A stretch of 64,000 nucleotides of DNA, taken from assembly GCA_029215795.1 (NCBI GenBank), contig JARDYH010000001.1, positions 295,932,654 through 295,996,653 of the forward strand, read 5' to 3'. The notes beneath the pieces are model-generated. The model saw nothing but the letters and a program-made list of their open reading frames with translations, ran no database searches and was not told the DNA's origin. The DNA comes from Anniella stebbinsi (lineage: Eukaryota; Chordata; Lepidosauria; Squamata; Anniellidae). The position numbers and the translations under genes are program-made. This document shows, one piece after another, positions 61,581 to 64,000 of this stretch (position 1 is its first letter; each line of letters opens with the position of its first letter).

Positions 61581-62109
61581 CTCCTGATCTAAATCCACAT
61601 CTGTCTGGTTTTCTGGGGTCTGAACAAAAACTGTCTTGGTTACCTGGGAGACAGACAATCTGTACTTCATGAATGCAGATTTTCCAGCCAAGGGGGCAAA
61701 TCCTGACCTCTGAGGTTCCCTATTTGACCCTGAGCCTTCCCCTTCACCTGTGTCCAGCCCCAACCACTGATAATTGGGGGGGATTCCTGGCTTTCATGCA
61801 CTCTCCCCCTCCATTCTAAAGGGTTGCATGGGGCTTAACACACCTGTTGTACGAAAGAGAAAGTGATCATGACAATTGATTTTCCTGGATCTCTTCCTGG
61901 ATCTTGATCCCATGATATCCTTCTCATCCTCTTGAATAGTTTAGGAGTTGGGGCATTGCTTTGGAGAGGGCGTGCTCTTACTGCGCTCATTACTAATGCT
62001 CTTCCCCATGGGAATTGTCCTTTGTGATTCTACAGGGTCCTCTCTGGTCTCCCCTGCTTGAAAATACCCACATGACAACACTGGATAAGATTGTTTGGCA
62101 ATTTGATGC

Positions 62110-62220
62110 ATGTTGTAGCCAGCATGATGGTGCTTTGGATGTCAGTAGGGTGTTGAATCCACTCCGGGTTTCAATCAGAACCAGTCAGAGCTCTAAAGGA
62201 GCTATCCAAGGTAACCCGAA
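62110..62220. mobile_element. Partial foldback element, CAGTGGAGGCTGGTGG family
   Basis: TCAGTAGGGTGTTGAATCCA, TTTCAATCAGAACCAGTCAG, CTCTAAAGGAGCTATCCAAG. Left half only; it joins a decayed LINE fragment. Confidence 0.7.
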
Positions 62221-62221
62221 A

Positions 62222-62660
62222 AAAGGGGAGATTCTGGTAGTGGGCTGTTCTTGATATGGAAGATATAGCTGTTCAAAATGAGGTTATGTTCGCCCTTAAG
62301 GAGCCAGCTTGCACCTTGGGAGTGTTCCTAGATCTAGCATTGTAGATGATCCAGGTGATGCAAAGGAAATGTTCTGGCCCTTGCTGATTCTACAGCTACA
62401 ACACTTGGCCACTGACTTGCATGCTCTTTTATCTTTATGGCTTGATAACTGTAAAGCTCTGTGTGTGAGGCTGCCCTTGCAGACAGCTTGTAAAGTATTG
62501 CTGGTCCGGAATGCCACCACCAATTAAATGCAGTGAATTGTAGGGCACATACTTGCAGGATCTACATTGGTTGCCAATTTGTTTTGAAAATAAATTCAAA
62601 TTTTGGATTGCTTTTAAATGTTAAGACTCTGTGTGGCCTGGGATATTTGAGGGCAGGGGT
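62222..62660 (+). pseudogene. Decayed L2-type LINE fragment
   Basis: LGVFLDL, LDNCKALCVRLPLQTACKVL, LVRNATTN and ACATTGGTTGCCAATTTG align with 52120-52470 of the LINE, with many changes and shifts. Confidence 0.65.
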
Positions 62661-62734
62661 AGGGGAAGGTAGAAGGATCTACTGATATTTCGCTGAGTGA
62701 TTTGCACTAGATCAGCAAAGATTCAGACCTCCAA

Positions 62735-62912
62735 TGCTGATCAGTGGAGACTGGTGGCTCTGATGTCAGTGGGACATTGAATCCAGATTTCAGTCAGAAC
62801 CAGTCAGATCTCCACTCATTGGATAGCTCCTTTAAAGTTCTGACCATTTCTGACCGAAACTTAGAGAGGATTCAACACCTCACTTAATCAGAGCCACCAG
62901 CCTCTGCTGCTT
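62735..62912. mobile_element. Foldback element, CAGTGGAGGCTGGTGG family
   Basis: CAGTGGAGACTGGTGGCTCT at the left and CAGAGCCACCAGCCTCTGCT at the right, with TTCAGTCAGAACCAGTCAG between. Confidence 0.8.
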
Positions 62913-63339
62913 CCAGGCGGAGGTTTCCTAGTGCTAGCAATCTGAAGGCATGGTGCAACTGCTCCCTCTTTTTCTCCTTCACAGATTTTCTGCATAAAGC
63001 GGGGTGGGGGTGGAACAACAGAAGAAGCTGTAAAGAAACACAGGAGCATCACAAGCAGAGGATGATGACACCTGAAGTCCCCTATAATTTTCTGTGAATG
63101 AGGCAGGTAACATAGGGGATCATCAGATGGGGAGGGAACCATGCTTCCTTACCGTCACTCTTGCTTCCTGCTGCTCTTCTACTATAGCGACAAGAAGAAT
63201 CCGGAAAGCCCTGGACATGTCTGGAAAATAGGGGGCAAAACTGGGTCCAGGGGGAAATCCCGTAATTTGCCCCCAAATCTGGAAATTTTGCCACAGCAGA
63301 GGCTGGAAAGGGCCCATTTCAGCACTTCTGGAAACGGCC

Positions 63340-63670
63340 ATTCCAAGACCCGCCCATGGCACATCCGGGCTACTGGTGGGTCGTCGCCATGTTGATGACT
63401 CACCAGTATCCCAGATCTGCCGTGCGCGGGGATTAAAAGGCCCATTTCCTAAATGGGCCTTTTGCAGCCTCTCCCACAGCCCGTCTGGGCTCCTGGTGGG
63501 TCGTCGACATGGCGGCGACCCAGCAGGAGTCCAGACGGGCTGTGGGAGAGGCTGCAAAAGGCCCATTTTGGCACCTCCGGAAACTGGCCTTTCTAGCCTC
63601 GCCCATGGACATCCAGGACTTTTGCTGGGCCAACGTCACAACAATGACCCAGCAGAATCCCTGGATGAAT
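63340..63670. repeat. Series of three palindromic units, about 125 bp each
   Basis: The best palindrome runs 63451-63568: GCCTCTCCCACAGCCCGTCT opposite AGACGGGCTGTGGGAGAGGC, centred near 63510. Others are centred near 63389 (TACTGGTGGGTCGTCG opposite GATGACTCACCAGTA) and 63636 (TTTTGCTGGGCCAACG opposite AATGACCCAGCAGAA). No gene; the open frames across it change strand at each centre. Confidence 0.8.
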
Positions 63671-63902
63671 GCTTGGAAATGGTTGGAGAGTGAGTTTCTG
63701 CATTTCCGGAAGCCCCTTCCAGCTGGAACTCACCTTTCCCATCCTCATGGCAGCTGCCAGTGCTTTCCCCTTCACCGCGCTGCTGCCACTGCCTGCCAGA
63801 CGCCCGCTCCCACAGCAGCAGCCAGATGCCCCTGCAGCAGCCCCCCCCCATTACCTCCCCCAGCCCAGGTGCACTGCAACAGAAACGGCAGCCTGAAAGG
63901 AT

Positions 63903-64000
63903 GATGAGGAAAAACAAACTGAAGCTGAATCCAGACAAGACGGAGGTGCTTGCTGCCAAAGGCCACAACCTGGGTTTGGAGGTGTGTCACCCAGTTCTGG
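63903..64000 (+). pseudogene. L2-type LINE reverse transcriptase fragment running off the window
   Basis: KNKLKLNPDKTEVLAAK matches NKLKLNPDKTEMLLVG of the LINE at 52020-52070. It continues beyond the right end. Confidence 0.75.

Overview
This is a window of vertebrate nuclear DNA: intron-containing genes, dense fossil repeats, no operon structure. The most likely source is a non-avian reptile, probably a squamate. That rests on L2/CR1-type LINE tails ending near 'cccagagagctttggctatgg', tRNA-derived SINEs, many small palindromic DNA transposons, and FGF19 and LTO1 exons in the linked arrangement known from other vertebrates (CCND1-LTO1-FGF19-FGF4). The species cannot be fixed from sequence alone.

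Host genes. Both lie on the minus strand. LTO1 (ORAOV1) has four recognisable coding exons between 13028 and 5634; its short last exon was not found. FGF19 has all three coding exons, from 40003 down to 30444 (223 residues), with a TATA/CCAAT promoter in a CpG-rich block. CCND1 is expected to the left and FGF4 to the right; neither is in the window.

The main feature is an 11,005-bp PIF/Harbinger-type DNA transposon at 14857-25861. It has matching terminal inverted repeats and a 3-bp TCA target duplication, and sits inside an older L2-type LINE whose halves flank it. It carries three apparently intact spliced genes. The first is a plus-strand Myb/SANT-like gene with five tandem copies of one roughly 100-nt exon. 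The second is a minus-strand Myb/SANT-like gene with a C-terminal coiled coil. The third is a minus-strand HARBI1-like DDE transposase of 443 residues. A 355-bp deletion derivative with the same ends (31480-31834, duplication TGT) lies in FGF19 intron 2. The plausible working model is a transposase helped by one or both Myb-like proteins, as known for other Harbinger elements; the second Myb-like gene and the exon array are the unusual parts.

The rest is intergenic or intronic DNA full of repeats. There is a decayed L2-type LINE with endonuclease and reverse transcriptase at 49996-52970 and many LINE fragments. hAT-like foldback elements with clear 8-bp duplications lie at 34752-35053, 43323-43793, 45431-45906 and 58297-58767. 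tRNA-derived SINEs, several families of palindromic elements, microsatellites and a series of palindromes at 63340-63660 make up the remainder.
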